A stretch of DNA of 64,000 bases, from positions 868,001 through 932,000 of the forward strand of contig NZ_FOSZ01000001.1 of assembly GCF_900114415.1 (NCBI RefSeq), written 5' to 3'. This document shows, piece by piece, positions 12,625 through 22,173 of this stretch. Position 1 is the first letter of the stretch. Each line of letters opens with the position of its first letter. The stretch is from Shimia haliotis. Its GTDB lineage: Bacteria; Pseudomonadota; Alphaproteobacteria; Rhodobacterales; Rhodobacteraceae. Made by a program: the position numbers and the translations under genes. Below the pieces are notes generated by a model, which was given only the letters and a program-made list of their open reading frames with translations, had not been told where the DNA came from and searched no databases.

Positions 12625-13089
12625 TCACTCCTTCGGAAGGTCCATCATCGCGGTAAAGTCGACTTCACAGGCCACTTCGCCGTCCACCGTTGCCAAGCCG
12701 TGGAACTTCCAGACTTTTCCGCCAGGCTTGCCGCGGGTCGTTGTCACTTGCATCTCAAGCACGTCACCCGGAACCACCATGCGACGGAATTTGCAATTGT
12801 CGATCCCCATGAAATAGACCAGCAGATCCTTGTCGGCCATATCCATGGCCACGCCCACCATCACGGCAGAGGTTTGCGCCAACGCTTCCACAATTGTCAC
12901 ACCGGGCATGATGGGCTTGGAGGGAAAGTGCCCCTGAAAATGCGGCTCGTTCATGGTGACATTCTTGATGCCGCGTGCCGTTTGATAGCCGTCGATATCG
13001 ACAACCTTATCCACCAGCAGAAACGGATAGCGATGTGGGATAATCCGTTGGATCAGGCCGATATCGGCGCTCTTGAGATCGTCAGACAT
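12625..13089 (-). CDS. fabZ: 3-hydroxyacyl-ACP dehydratase FabZ
   Basis: Hot-dog-fold dehydratase of type II fatty acid synthesis that competes with LpxA for hydroxyacyl-ACP. The 154-residue protein has the active-site histidine and glycine in [15 protein letters not shown] and the helix that follows with [11 protein letters not shown] at 13089. It lies directly between the skp-like gene and lpxA; the lpxD gene often found at this point in other proteobacteria is absent. Confidence 0.96.
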   Translation of the reverse strand: MSDDLKSADIGLIQRIIPHRYPFLLVDKVVDIDGYQTARGIKNVTMNEPHFQGHFPSKPIMPGVTIVEALAQTSAVMVGVAMDMADKDLLVYFMGIDNCKFRRMVVPGDVLEMQVTTTRGKPGGKVWKFHGLATVDGEVACEVDFTAMMDLPKE

Positions 13090-13208
13090 GAGCAGCTCCT
13101 ACAAATCCTTGAAAGTTGACGTTTCCTAGCAACCCCGCTCTTTCGGGGCAAGCGCAGCAACACTTTTTCGCTGACAGGTACAAGCGGCCGGTCCACGGCT
13201 TTGCAGGA

Positions 13209-13763
13209 TTATTCCTGTGGCGTTGGAACCTGCCGGCCCTCTCCCAAGGTGCTGTTGAGCCGGCGGATGGCTTCTTGTGTGATGTCGATGCTGTCATTGG
13301 ACACAAGTACGGTGCGCCGCTCAAGAATAATCGCAGCGCCGGCTTCAGCCATCAGTTCCGACAGTATCGGGCGAGCCGCCTGAATGAACACGGCGCGCTC
13401 GCGTTCGTTGACATCTGCAAGGCGGGCAAACTTTGCGTCCTGCTCCGCTCGAATGCCGACAACCCGATCATCAAATTCCCGCGCCAACACCTCAAAGGCG
13501 TCCGCGGCCATGACCTTGCGTTTTTCCGTCAGGTCGCGCTCTTCCTGCGTCAGTGATTCTTCCATTTTGGCATTCTGCGCAATCAGATCGGCCTGAAGGC
13601 GGGCAAGCTCGGCTGACACCCGTTGCCCGAACAACGACTCCGTGTACATTCTGTCGCTTTCAATCACCAAAATCGGTGACACCGCCGCAGGCTCCTCAGC
13701 AAAAACGGCGCTGGCAAATCCTGCCAGCACCGTCAAAGCCATTGCTTTCAGAAACCCGCGCAT
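13209..13763 (-). CDS. OmpH/Skp-family periplasmic chaperone
   Basis: Periplasmic holdase that escorts outer-membrane beta-barrel proteins to BamA. The 184-residue protein has a signal peptide (MRGFLKAMALTVLAGFASAVFAEE, cleavage near residue 23), the ILVIESDRMY start of the body domain, and a long charged helical region with the coiled-coil character of Skp tentacles. It follows bamA by 6 bases, the usual order. A 119-base gap before fabZ contains a CCCC/GGGG hairpin without a U tract. Confidence 0.88.
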   Translation of the reverse strand: MRGFLKAMALTVLAGFASAVFAEEPAAVSPILVIESDRMYTESLFGQRVSAELARLQADLIAQNAKMEESLTQEERDLTEKRKVMAADAFEVLAREFDDRVVGIRAEQDAKFARLADVNERERAVFIQAARPILSELMAEAGAAIILERRTVLVSNDSIDITQEAIRRLNSTLGEGRQVPTPQE

Positions 13764-13769
13764 CCCGTT

Positions 13770-16130
13770 TTAGAACGTTGCGCTGATCGTGAAGTCAAAG
13801 TTCTGCTCACGGTCATAGGTTTCTTTCTTGAGTGCCTTGGTGAAGTTGAACCGCAGCGGGCCAATCGGCGTGTCCCAGAACAAAGAGAAACCAATGACGT
13901 GGCGCAGCGAGAAGTCGTCATAAAGCACATTCCCAGTGCCGCTCACACCATCGTCCAGCCCCCAAAGAGAACCAACGTCGTAGAACAGACCGCCGGAAAT
14001 CCCGATCTCCTCAGGGATGCCAAGCGGGAATTCGGCTTCAAAGCGGGCAACCGCATAGAAGTTGCCACCCAACCCGTCGTCAAAGCTGCCGTCCGCGGCA
14101 CGTTCGCGAGGCCCGATGCCATAGGGATCAAAGCCGCGCATCACCCGAGAGTTCAGCTGAAAACGGTCGCCAACACGGCTGTCATTGTCCGGTGAAATCA
14201 ACGCACCACCTTCAAACACGGCTCGCAACGTCACTTCTTCGTACCAGACTTTGGTTTCCGCAATCGCTTTGCCAGTGGTTCGAATAAACTGATAGTCTCC
14301 GCCGACTCCACCAAAATCCTGTGCAAACTCAAGCAGCACACCGCGGTTCGGGTCCAGCCCCTTGCGTCGCGTGTCATAGATATAGGAATACCCAACCGAG
14401 CTGTTCCAAATATCACCGCGCGCAGCCTCCTGATCAATGATCGAGCCCGCTTGCGTTTCACCGGAATTGATCTCCATCGAGGTGTTTTGCAGCGTATACC
14501 GCAACTGCGCGCGACCATATTCGCTCACAGGGAAGAACACCGACGGTTTGAATTCGCCAACCGTATTTGTGAAACGCGTGTCGCTGTTTTCTGTCTCAAC
14601 ATAGGAAAGATTGATACCCGCAGACAGATCACGTCCCAAGAACGCAGGCTCGCGGAACGACAGACCATAGTCCTTGATTTCGGATGACGTCGAGAAGGAG
14701 AACCCGAACTGCTGACCACGGCCAAGGAAGTTGCGTTCGTTAAAGCGCACCACCAGACCAAAGCCGTCGTTCGTCGAATATGTACCACCGAACGACAAGG
14801 ATCCTGTCGGTTGTTCCACAACATCCACGTCGACAATTACCTGATCAGGCGCCGTGCCTTCACGGGCATTGACCTGAACATCGCCAAAGAACCCAAGCGC
14901 CCGGATCCGTTCCGCACTTTCGCGGATTTCACGCGGGTTGAACGGGTCGCCCTCAACAATCCGGAATTGGCGACGGATCACCTTGTCGAGCGTCGTTGTA
15001 TTGCCTTCCACGTCGATGCGCTCAACAAAAATGCGCGGTCCTTTGACCAGAGCGAACTCGACATTCAGCGCGAGATCACGGTCGTTGCGGGTGATGCGCG
15101 GATCAACCCGCAGAAAATCATTTCCGGCCCGCAACGCCACTTTCTCTAGACGGGAAATCGAGCTTTCTATCAGCGTCGGAGAATAGGTCACGCCAGGTTT
15201 CAACCGCAGCGCCTCCAGATATGGCAGCGCTTCAACGCCGTCAAATTCGCTGACCACGGTAATGTCGCCAAAGGTGAACTGCTGACCTTCCTCGACATTG
15301 AACGTCACGAAATAGCTGTCGCGTTCGCGGCTCAGTTCCGCATTCACACCGGTGATGCGGAAATCCACATATCCCCGCGACAAGTAGAAATCGCGCAGAA
15401 CCTGTTTGTCGAATTCGACGCGGTCTTCAACAAAGGTGTCCGACCGGAACAAAGCCCGCAAAAGTCCGGCCTGCTTGGTTTCAAGAACCTGACGCAAACG
15501 GCGGTCCGAAAAGTTCTGGTTGCCCACAAAACCAAGGCGTTCGATTTCGGTGACGCCGCCTTCGAAAATCTCAAATACCAGATCCGCGCGGTTGTCGCTG
15601 CGACGGATGATGCGCGGCTCAACACGAGCGGCCAGACGGCCCTGCTCCGAATAGGCTTGCGTGATCCGTGCCGCATCACGTTCCGCCACGGTCGGGTTCA
15701 ACACGCGGCGTGACTGGCTCTCGATGACGGCCTCAAGCGCATCATCCTTAAGACGCGCATTGCCTTCAAAGTTGATACGGTTGATCGTCGGATATTCTTG
15801 TACTTTGATCACCAGTGTGCCGCCAGTTGGCACCATCTCGACCGTTTCAAAAAGGCCGCTGTCAAGCACCCGCTGATAAGCCGCGTTCAACTGCCCGCCT
15901 GTGATCGGCTGGCCGCGCTCGATTCCCGCGTAGGTGATGATGGCCGTAGATTCGACCCTTTGGTTGCCTTCGACGCTGATGCTTCCGAAGTTATAACTTT
16001 GCGCTGATGCAACCGTCGGCAGAACGACAAAAAGCGCTGAAATCAAAAGAAAAACGGCGACAAAAAACTTACGAATTTGTCCGTAGTCACTGCCCTTGGC
16101 GATGGCCAAAGCTTCAGTATGTTTGGTCAT
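13770..16130 (-). CDS. bamA: outer membrane protein assembly factor BamA
   Basis: Essential Omp85-family barrel that inserts outer-membrane proteins. From the chosen ATG at 16130 the protein is 786 residues: a long N-terminal signal region ending near VASAQ (about residue 44), five POTRA domains, then the 16-strand barrel ending in FDFTISATF with the terminal aromatic signature. GGAAGGG 7 nt before the ATG at 16130 decides the start; two earlier in-frame starts lack this. It sits between the small membrane protein gene and skp. Confidence 0.97.
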   Translation of the reverse strand: MTKHTEALAIAKGSDYGQIRKFFVAVFLLISALFVVLPTVASAQSYNFGSISVEGNQRVESTAIITYAGIERGQPITGGQLNAAYQRVLDSGLFETVEMVPTGGTLVIKVQEYPTINRINFEGNARLKDDALEAVIESQSRRVLNPTVAERDAARITQAYSEQGRLAARVEPRIIRRSDNRADLVFEIFEGGVTEIERLGFVGNQNFSDRRLRQVLETKQAGLLRALFRSDTFVEDRVEFDKQVLRDFYLSRGYVDFRITGVNAELSRERDSYFVTFNVEEGQQFTFGDITVVSEFDGVEALPYLEALRLKPGVTYSPTLIESSISRLEKVALRAGNDFLRVDPRITRNDRDLALNVEFALVKGPRIFVERIDVEGNTTTLDKVIRRQFRIVEGDPFNPREIRESAERIRALGFFGDVQVNAREGTAPDQVIVDVDVVEQPTGSLSFGGTYSTNDGFGLVVRFNERNFLGRGQQFGFSFSTSSEIKDYGLSFREPAFLGRDLSAGINLSYVETENSDTRFTNTVGEFKPSVFFPVSEYGRAQLRYTLQNTSMEINSGETQAGSIIDQEAARGDIWNSSVGYSYIYDTRRKGLDPNRGVLLEFAQDFGGVGGDYQFIRTTGKAIAETKVWYEEVTLRAVFEGGALISPDNDSRVGDRFQLNSRVMRGFDPYGIGPRERAADGSFDDGLGGNFYAVARFEAEFPLGIPEEIGISGGLFYDVGSLWGLDDGVSGTGNVLYDDFSLRHVIGFSLFWDTPIGPLRFNFTKALKKETYDREQNFDFTISATF

Positions 16131-16216
16131 TCCCAAACCCTTCCAGAACATCCCTGTTGAAACGTGACTAACGGGTCTGAAAGCGCTTGTCAAAAGACCA
16201 AACCGCGCAATTCGTG

Positions 16217-16241
16217 GGATAAACTCTCAACAGAGTTATCC
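16217..16241. other. inverted repeat with a DnaA-box sequence in the bamA leader
   Basis: GGATAA-A-CTCT and AGAG-TTATCC form a 10-bp stem with one bulge and a four-base loop. Its right arm runs into TTATCCACA (16236-16244), an exact match to the DnaA-box consensus, and the left arm contains the related TGGGATAA. It lies 87-111 bases before the bamA start. Function is unknown. Confidence 0.5.
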
Positions 16242-16318
16242 ACAGGTCATGGTGGAGCGAGAATATCAGCCCACAGTATGTTGTGTAGATGTGTGCGGAC
16301 CGCTGCGGAATTGCGGTC

Positions 16319-16456
16319 TTAGAAAGGTCCGAAAGTGGAGCCGATGAAATAGCCCAAAGAAAGCCCAGCGAGAATGGCCGCGGGGAACAACAACCGCTCC
16401 CAGTTGATGTCGATCAGCAAACCAAGCGCTTTGTATCCATCTTCGATCGTGTGCAT
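16319..16456 (-). CDS. 45-residue predicted membrane protein between rseP and bamA
   Basis: Small ORF of unknown family. The 45 residues start MHTIEDGYKALGLL, have charged Asn-Trp-Glu-Arg at 18-21 and then one hydrophobic helix (about 22-42: LLFPAAILAGLSLGYFIGS) ending TFGPF. The helix has small-residue spacing (AxxxGxSxG) that favours helix packing. GGAACGGG precedes the ATG at 16456. It lies 73 bases after the rseP stop and 188 bases before bamA on the same strand, so it is probably part of the envelope operon. Coding status is inferred from frame and composition. Confidence 0.6.
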   Translation of the reverse strand: MHTIEDGYKALGLLIDINWERLLFPAAILAGLSLGYFIGSTFGPF

Positions 16457-16529
16457 CGGCCCGTTCCGTTCTTTGGTCTCTGAGACGACGCTATCAACCG
16501 AATGGGGCGAAATTAGGGCGCGGCCGCGC

Positions 16530-17882
16530 CTAGCGGCACAGGAACAGGTCGTTCATCAACCCGAACATCATCAAACCCAACACCATCATAAGGCCGACCT
16601 GCATCAACACATTCAGCCAGCTATCGCTCGGCGGCTTACCGGTCACCGCCTCATAGGCGTAAAACACCAGATGTCCGCCATCCAGCATCGGGATCGGGAA
16701 CAAATTGAGCATACCGATCGCTGTCGAAATCACCGCCACAAACCAGAAAAAGCTGGTGCCGCCGCGCGACGCCATTTCACCCGCTGTCTCTGCGATCCCA
16801 ACAGGGCCGGAAAGGTTGCACGAACTGATCGCGCCGGTCAGCATGTGGTAAAGCCCGCTCACAGAGCCCGAGGCTACGCGCCAGGTTTGCTCCACGCCGA
16901 TCTTCAAAGCAGGACCAAGGCCCACCCACTCTGTTGCATCGATTTCAAAGGCCAAGCCACCTGTCACGCCAATCCGCCAGAATGTCTTGAAACCACCTTC
17001 TGCCTGCGGCTCATCAGAGCGCTTAGGCGTCAGTTCAAACTGCAGTGTTTCGCCATTACGGATCACGTCCAGCATCAAGGTGCTGCCTTCGCTGCCTTCC
17101 ACCGCTTGCTGCAACTGTGTAAAGGCCGCGACCGGCGTACCATCCACGGCAGTGATCACATCGCCGACCTCAAGACCAGCCGCCCGCGCCGCCGAACGCG
17201 GCACAATCGTATGTACAACCGGTGTGTTGAAGTAGGGACCAGTCACTTCCATGACCTCCCCGTCCCGCTTTACCTCATAGATCAGCGGATCGGCGATCTC
17301 CATGTCTTTCCAGAAATCACCAAAGCTCTCACCCGCCGAGGCCACCGGAACCGGTGTGCCGTTCACCGACAACACCTCATCGCCCTCTTGCAAGGTATAG
17401 GATTTTTGAGGCATCTCAAAAAGCTTGCCAATCACCAGCTTGTCGCCCGCCTGCCCGCTGATCATTATCACGGCGGCAAACATGAAAATCGACAAGATAA
17501 AGTTGAACACTGGTCCCGCAGCCACTGTGGCCGAACGCGCCCACAAGGGCGCCCCATGCATTGTCGCGCGCAACTCGGTCTCGTTCAGCCCCTCCATCGC
17601 GTCGGCATCCTTGCCGCTCGCGGCGTTGGCATCGCCTTTGAACTTTACATAACCGCCCAAGGGAATGGCCGCGATCTGCCAGCGCATCCCGCGTTTGTCC
17701 ACGCGTGACCACAGGATCGGTCCAAATCCAATCGAGAACACATCTGCGCCAATCCCGCTCCAGCGGCCGACGATGTAATGGCCGTATTCGTGAATCGCCA
17801 CGACAATCGACAGCGCCGCGATGAAAGACAAAATGGTGACAGCCCCGCCGCCAAAGCCGGAGATGAGTGCGGAAAAATCCAA
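16530..17882 (-). CDS. rseP: RIP metalloprotease RseP
   Basis: Inner-membrane site-2 zinc protease that cleaves anti-sigma factors and remnant signal peptides. The 450-residue protein has HEYGH at residues 31-35, two PDZ regions in the periplasmic loop, and the second metal motif with LNLFPIPMLDGG near residue 390. The start is TTG at 17882: the catalytic helix begins only 20 residues in, AGGA lies 8 nt before this codon, and no ATG fits. It follows dxr by 10 bases. Confidence 0.96.
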   Translation of the reverse strand: MDFSALISGFGGGAVTILSFIAALSIVVAIHEYGHYIVGRWSGIGADVFSIGFGPILWSRVDKRGMRWQIAAIPLGGYVKFKGDANAASGKDADAMEGLNETELRATMHGAPLWARSATVAAGPVFNFILSIFMFAAVIMISGQAGDKLVIGKLFEMPQKSYTLQEGDEVLSVNGTPVPVASAGESFGDFWKDMEIADPLIYEVKRDGEVMEVTGPYFNTPVVHTIVPRSAARAAGLEVGDVITAVDGTPVAAFTQLQQAVEGSEGSTLMLDVIRNGETLQFELTPKRSDEPQAEGGFKTFWRIGVTGGLAFEIDATEWVGLGPALKIGVEQTWRVASGSVSGLYHMLTGAISSCNLSGPVGIAETAGEMASRGGTSFFWFVAVISTAIGMLNLFPIPMLDGGHLVFYAYEAVTGKPPSDSWLNVLMQVGLMMVLGLMMFGLMNDLFLCR

Positions 17883-17892
17883 AGCGCGCGTC

Positions 17893-19065
17893 CTACCTGT
17901 TCAGTTCTGCAATGACCTCAAGGGCCGTCTTGCGGGCCAGATGGTCTGTTTCAGTGACCGTATCAAGGGTCATTTCGGCATTCTTAAGGCATTGTGATGC
18001 GCTAAGACGCTCCAAAACTTCTTCAACCACCTCGGCCATCTGCAAAAATCCGATCCGATGATCGATAAATCCGTCCAAAGCGATTTCCTTGGCGGCATTG
18101 AAAGTCGCCCCCGCCAAACCACCCATCGCCAGCACCTCATGGGCCAGACGCAACGCCGGATAACGCTCGAGGTCGGGATCTCGGAAATGCAGCGATCCGA
18201 TCTTGGAAAGATCCAACCGTTCCACCGGCAGCTTTTGCCGTTCCGGATAGTGAAGCGCATACCCGATTGCGTGTCGCATATCCGGCGGACCCACATGGGC
18301 CATAAGCGCCCCGTCGTTGAACCCGACCAGCGCGTGCACCATGGATTCTGGATGAACAAGCACCTCGATCATCTCATGGGGGCATCGGAAAAACTCTTTG
18401 GTCTCAATAACCTCCAGCGCTTTGTTGAACATGGATGCGCTGTCGATTGTGATCCTTTGCCCCATGTTCCAATTCGGGTGGCTGCTGGCCTGTTCAGGCG
18501 TTGCCTTGGCCATGTCGTCCAACGACCAGTCCCGAAACGCACCGCCGCTTGCAGTGATAATGATGCGCTCAACGGCACTCATGTCCTCACCGACCAGTCC
18601 CTGAAAGACGGCAGAATGTTCGCTATCCACCGGCAGGATTTGCCCGCCACAGCGCTCCGCTGTCCCCATAATCAGCGCGCCCGCCGTCACCAGCGATTCC
18701 TTGTTGGCCAGCGCCAAGGTCGCGCCCTGTTCCAACGCCACCAATCCCGGTCGCAGCCCGGCTGCACCGACAATCGCGCTCATCACCCAGTCCGCAGGTC
18801 GCGCCGCCGCTTCGGCGATGGCCTCGGCACCTGCTGCGGCCTCAACCCCGGATCCTGCCAATGCCGCGCGCAACTCCTCCAGCCGCGCCTCATCCGCCGT
18901 CACCGCCACGTCCGCGCGCAAACGGATCGCGTCTTTGGCCAATTGTTGGATGTTCTGTCCGCCACTCAGCGCCACCACGGCATAGGACGCCATATCCCGC
19001 GCGATCAGGTCGATGGTATTCTGTCCAATCGATCCTGTGGCCCCAAAAATGGATACTTTTCTCAT
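17893..19065 (-). CDS. dxr: 1-deoxy-D-xylulose-5-phosphate reductoisomerase
   Basis: Second enzyme of the MEP isoprenoid pathway; makes 2-C-methyl-D-erythritol 4-phosphate with NADPH. The 390-residue protein opens with the nucleotide fold FGATGSIGQNT and has LANKESLV, PVDSEHSA and the metal/substrate block ASGGAFRDW. ATG at 19065 overlaps the cdsA stop as ATGA. In the same operon uppS uses the isoprenoid products. Confidence 0.97.
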   Translation of the reverse strand: MRKVSIFGATGSIGQNTIDLIARDMASYAVVALSGGQNIQQLAKDAIRLRADVAVTADEARLEELRAALAGSGVEAAAGAEAIAEAAARPADWVMSAIVGAAGLRPGLVALEQGATLALANKESLVTAGALIMGTAERCGGQILPVDSEHSAVFQGLVGEDMSAVERIIITASGGAFRDWSLDDMAKATPEQASSHPNWNMGQRITIDSASMFNKALEVIETKEFFRCPHEMIEVLVHPESMVHALVGFNDGALMAHVGPPDMRHAIGYALHYPERQKLPVERLDLSKIGSLHFRDPDLERYPALRLAHEVLAMGGLAGATFNAAKEIALDGFIDHRIGFLQMAEVVEEVLERLSASQCLKNAEMTLDTVTETDHLARKTALEVIAELNR

Positions 19066-19832
19066 ACCGCTGGCAACCCGAGCACAGCCCCCAGCAACAG
19101 CACAAACAACGCTGCTGCCATCATCGCGTCAAACCGGTCCAGCAATCCACCGTGCCCGGGGATCAGGTTTGAGCTGTCCTTGATGCCGGCCCGGCGTTTG
19201 ATTGCACTTTCGGCAACGTCGCCCATCTGGGAGGCAAAGCTTGTCAGCACGCTGAGGACAACCAAAGGCGGCCCACCAAAGATCAGCCCGACAATTGCCG
19301 CTGCGACCCAGCCCGCGGTCGTGCCAGCCCAAGTTTTCTTCGGGCTGACTTTTGGCCAGAATTTCGGTCCGCCAATAAGACGTCCGGCAAAATATCCGGC
19401 CACATCCGTTGCCACCACGACAACCACCAGCCAAACAACCCAATAGATGCCACGCACATCACGAAGCAAAATCAATCCCAAACACGCGAGCATCAAACCC
19501 GCGGCGTAAGCGCCGTAAATCAAACGGTCTTTCTTGATCTGACTGACGCCGGCCAGGACCACGGCCAACAGCACAGGCAAAACAGCCTGTCCCGGCAATA
19601 TCGGCGCAAGCACCAAGGCCACTGCGGCCAAAATCCCCATAGGAACCGAAACTTTGGGACCGCCTCCCACAAGCCTCGTCAATTCCCAAATCATGCCTCC
19701 GCCAATCAGCGCGACAAATTCGTGAAACCAGAACCCGCCAAGCCAGATCGCGCTGGCTCCTACGGTTAGCAAAACCGCCGCAGATCCCATCCGCGCGGGC
19801 AGATCGCCCCACTTTCCGCCTTCAGAACTCAC
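19062..19832 (-). CDS. cdsA: phosphatidate cytidylyltransferase
   Basis: Makes CDP-diacylglycerol for phospholipid synthesis in the inner membrane. The 256-residue protein has about eight hydrophobic segments and the family signature near the C terminus: SPKKTWAGTTAG, then GDVAESAIKRR and KDSSNLIPGHGGLLDR. The GTG start at 19832 overlaps the uppS stop as GTGA and no better ATG is available. Confidence 0.96.
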   Translation of the reverse strand: MSSEGGKWGDLPARMGSAAVLLTVGASAIWLGGFWFHEFVALIGGGMIWELTRLVGGGPKVSVPMGILAAVALVLAPILPGQAVLPVLLAVVLAGVSQIKKDRLIYGAYAAGLMLACLGLILLRDVRGIYWVVWLVVVVVATDVAGYFAGRLIGGPKFWPKVSPKKTWAGTTAGWVAAAIVGLIFGGPPLVVLSVLTSFASQMGDVAESAIKRRAGIKDSSNLIPGHGGLLDRFDAMMAAALFVLLLGAVLGLPAV

Positions 19833-20554
19833 GCAGACACCGCTCCGAATCGCCGATCGCGCGTCCCGTAGGACTGCACCAACCCACTGAAAACGTCCCG
19901 TGAAAAGTCAGGCCAAAGCGTGTCTATGAACTCGTATTCGGAATAGGCCGATTGCCAGAGCAAAAAGTTCGAGATCCGCGCCTCTCCACTGGTGCGGATC
20001 ACCAGATCCGGATCAGGCAACACACGGGTATCGAGATATTTGGGCAAGGTTTCCTCGCCCACGTCCTCGGGTTTCAATTTGCCGTCCGCAACATCCTGCG
20101 CCAGCCGCCGCGTGGCGCGCGCCACCTCATCCCGACCGCCATAGTTCAACGCAATCGTCAGGTTGACGCCCTCGTTGTCCTTCGTCAGCTCTTCAAGCTC
20201 GTCCATCAGCTCCCGAAGCTTTGCGTCAAGTCGCGGACGGTCGCCAATGAACCGCACCCGCACGCCCTCGGCCTGCAAGGCACGTGCTTCTTTACGGATA
20301 TATTGACGAAACAGGCTCATCAGCCCGGCGACCTCTGACTGCGTCCGCTTCCAGTTCTCCGTAGAAAACCCGAATATTGTCAGATACTTCACACCTAGAT
20401 CAGGACAGGCACGCACGATTTCCTTCACGCGTTTGGCACCTGCGTGGTGCCCAAACAGACGTGGCCGCCCGCGCGCCTGGGCCCAGCGACCGTTGCCGTC
20501 CATAATGATGGCCACGTGACGTGGACCGGACACAGGCATGCCGTCGTCTGCCAT
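19829..20554 (-). CDS. uppS: polyprenyl (undecaprenyl) diphosphate synthase
   Basis: Cis-prenyltransferase that makes the lipid carrier for peptidoglycan and O-antigen. The 241-residue protein has the catalytic aspartate in MDGNGRWAQARG, the FSTENWKR block and the C-terminal substrate region RTSGEARISNFLLWQSAYSE. It lies 2 bases after the frr stop and overlaps cdsA. Length is normal. Confidence 0.97.
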   Translation of the reverse strand: MADDGMPVSGPRHVAIIMDGNGRWAQARGRPRLFGHHAGAKRVKEIVRACPDLGVKYLTIFGFSTENWKRTQSEVAGLMSLFRQYIRKEARALQAEGVRVRFIGDRPRLDAKLRELMDELEELTKDNEGVNLTIALNYGGRDEVARATRRLAQDVADGKLKPEDVGEETLPKYLDTRVLPDPDLVIRTSGEARISNFLLWQSAYSEYEFIDTLWPDFSRDVFSGLVQSYGTRDRRFGAVSA

Positions 20555-20556
20555 AC

Positions 20557-21123
20557 TCAGACCTGCATAATCTCGGCTTGCTTGTTCTCAAGCGCACCAT
20601 CGACCTGTTTAATGAAGCTGTCGGTCAACTCCTGAACTTCGGTTTCCCAAAGTTTCTGGTCATCCTCCGACATGCCGGCGGCCTTGGCTTTCTTGATCTG
20701 GTCCATCCCGTCGCGGCGCACGTTGCGCACGGCCACACGGGCGTGCTCGGCATATTGCGCAGCCACACGAGCCAGCTCGGTGCGGCGCTCTTCGTTGAGT
20801 TCGGGGATCGGCAGCATCACAATTGTGCCGTTGGTCTGAGGATTGATGCCCAGGCCGGAATTCATGATCGCCTTCTCCACGGCCCCAACCAACGATTTGT
20901 CCCAAACGTTGATCGTCACCATGCGCGGCTCAGGCACGTTAACGGTGCCAACCTGATTGATCGGAGTTTTGGATCCGTAGGCTTCCACCATCACCGGCTC
21001 CAGCATATTGGCTGAGGCCCGCCCCGTACGCAGCGAGGCGAATTCGGTTTTCAGGGCCCCCATCGCGCCTTCCATGCGGCGGCTCAGGTCATCGGTGTCA
21101 ATTTCGATATCTTCTTCGGACAT
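20557..21123 (-). CDS. frr: ribosome recycling factor
   Basis: Splits post-termination ribosomes together with EF-G. The 188-residue protein has the typical three-helix bundle blocks [26 protein letters not shown] and [15 protein letters not shown] at 21123. It follows pyrH after a 186-base gap that holds an imperfect GC hairpin (CACCGC/GCGGTG at about 21191-21208) but no clear terminator. Confidence 0.97.
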   Translation of the reverse strand: MSEEDIEIDTDDLSRRMEGAMGALKTEFASLRTGRASANMLEPVMVEAYGSKTPINQVGTVNVPEPRMVTINVWDKSLVGAVEKAIMNSGLGINPQTNGTIVMLPIPELNEERRTELARVAAQYAEHARVAVRNVRRDGMDQIKKAKAAGMSEDDQKLWETEVQELTDSFIKQVDGALENKQAEIMQV

Positions 21124-21309
21124 TGCTGCTCTTTCGATCGTTCACTGTCTCGTCACGCAAGCTCATAGGCGACTTGCCTTCGGTTGTATAGCACCGCGCC
21201 GCAGCGGTGAAGTCCCCGATTGGCCATCAATGCACGCAAGCCGGAATTAACCCATGCGTGATGGAAAAATCGGAAACCGCACCCGAACGCGCGCGCAGCG
21301 CGCCGTGAC

Positions 21310-22044
21310 TTAGCTGACTTTAGTATAGGTGCCGCGTCCCGCCAGAATTCCGCGGAACCCACCTGGTTCATCCATGTTGAACACAATCAGCGGAAGGTTG
21401 TTATCCCGCGCCAGCGCAATCGCGCTCGCATCCATGACCTTCAGGCGCTTGGCGAGCACTTCGTCATAGCTGACCTCGTCATAGCGCACCGCGTCGTCAA
21501 ACTGTTGCGGGTCTTTGTCATAGATGCCATCAACACCGTTCTTGCCCATAAAGATCGCCTCACAGGCCATCTCGTTGGCCCGCAGGGTCGCTGCGGTGTC
21601 TGTGGTGAAATAGGGGTTGCCGGTTCCGGCGGCAAAAATACACACACGCTTTTTCTCAAGGTGGCGCACCGCACGGCGGCGAATATATGGCTCTGCCACC
21701 TCGTCCATACGGATCGCACTGATCACACGGGTGAACACCCCTTGTGTCTCAAGTGCGCTCTGCATAGCCAGCGCATTCATCACCGTAGCGAGCATCCCCA
21801 TATAGTCAGCTGTGGTGCGCTCCATACCCTGTGCGGCACCGGACAGACCGCGGAACACGTTGCCACCACCGATCACCATACATATCTCAACCCCCAATTC
21901 ATGGACGGTTTTAATCTCTTTAGCGACTTTTTCGATGGTTGGCGGGTGCAGGCCATAGCCCTGATCCCCCATCAGCGCCTCCCCTGAGATCTTGATCATT
22001 ACACGGTTAAAGGTCGTGTCACTCGAGGCGGCAGCGTCACTCAT
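21310..22044 (-). CDS. pyrH: UMP kinase
   Basis: Hexameric kinase converting UMP to UDP. The 244-residue protein has the amino-acid-kinase start [11 protein letters not shown], the GGGNVFRG glycine loop and [15 protein letters not shown] near residue 130. It is the first gene of the long envelope operon seen here and is divergent from miaA, sharing a 129-base promoter gap. The usual rpsB-tsf partners are not in the window. Confidence 0.97.
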   Translation of the reverse strand: MSDAAASSDTTFNRVMIKISGEALMGDQGYGLHPPTIEKVAKEIKTVHELGVEICMVIGGGNVFRGLSGAAQGMERTTADYMGMLATVMNALAMQSALETQGVFTRVISAIRMDEVAEPYIRRRAVRHLEKKRVCIFAAGTGNPYFTTDTAATLRANEMACEAIFMGKNGVDGIYDKDPQQFDDAVRYDEVSYDEVLAKRLKVMDASAIALARDNNLPLIVFNMDEPGGFRGILAGRGTYTKVS

Positions 22045-22173
22045 GTTGCATGTCCTTGCAGGGTAGATTTAGGATTGCATGCAAAATGTCGGAAAACGCG
22101 GGCAGGTTCAATGCGAGAGTGCCCCCTATCCTGCAAAATCTTCACCTTTGCGTAACACACACCGGACTTCTGA

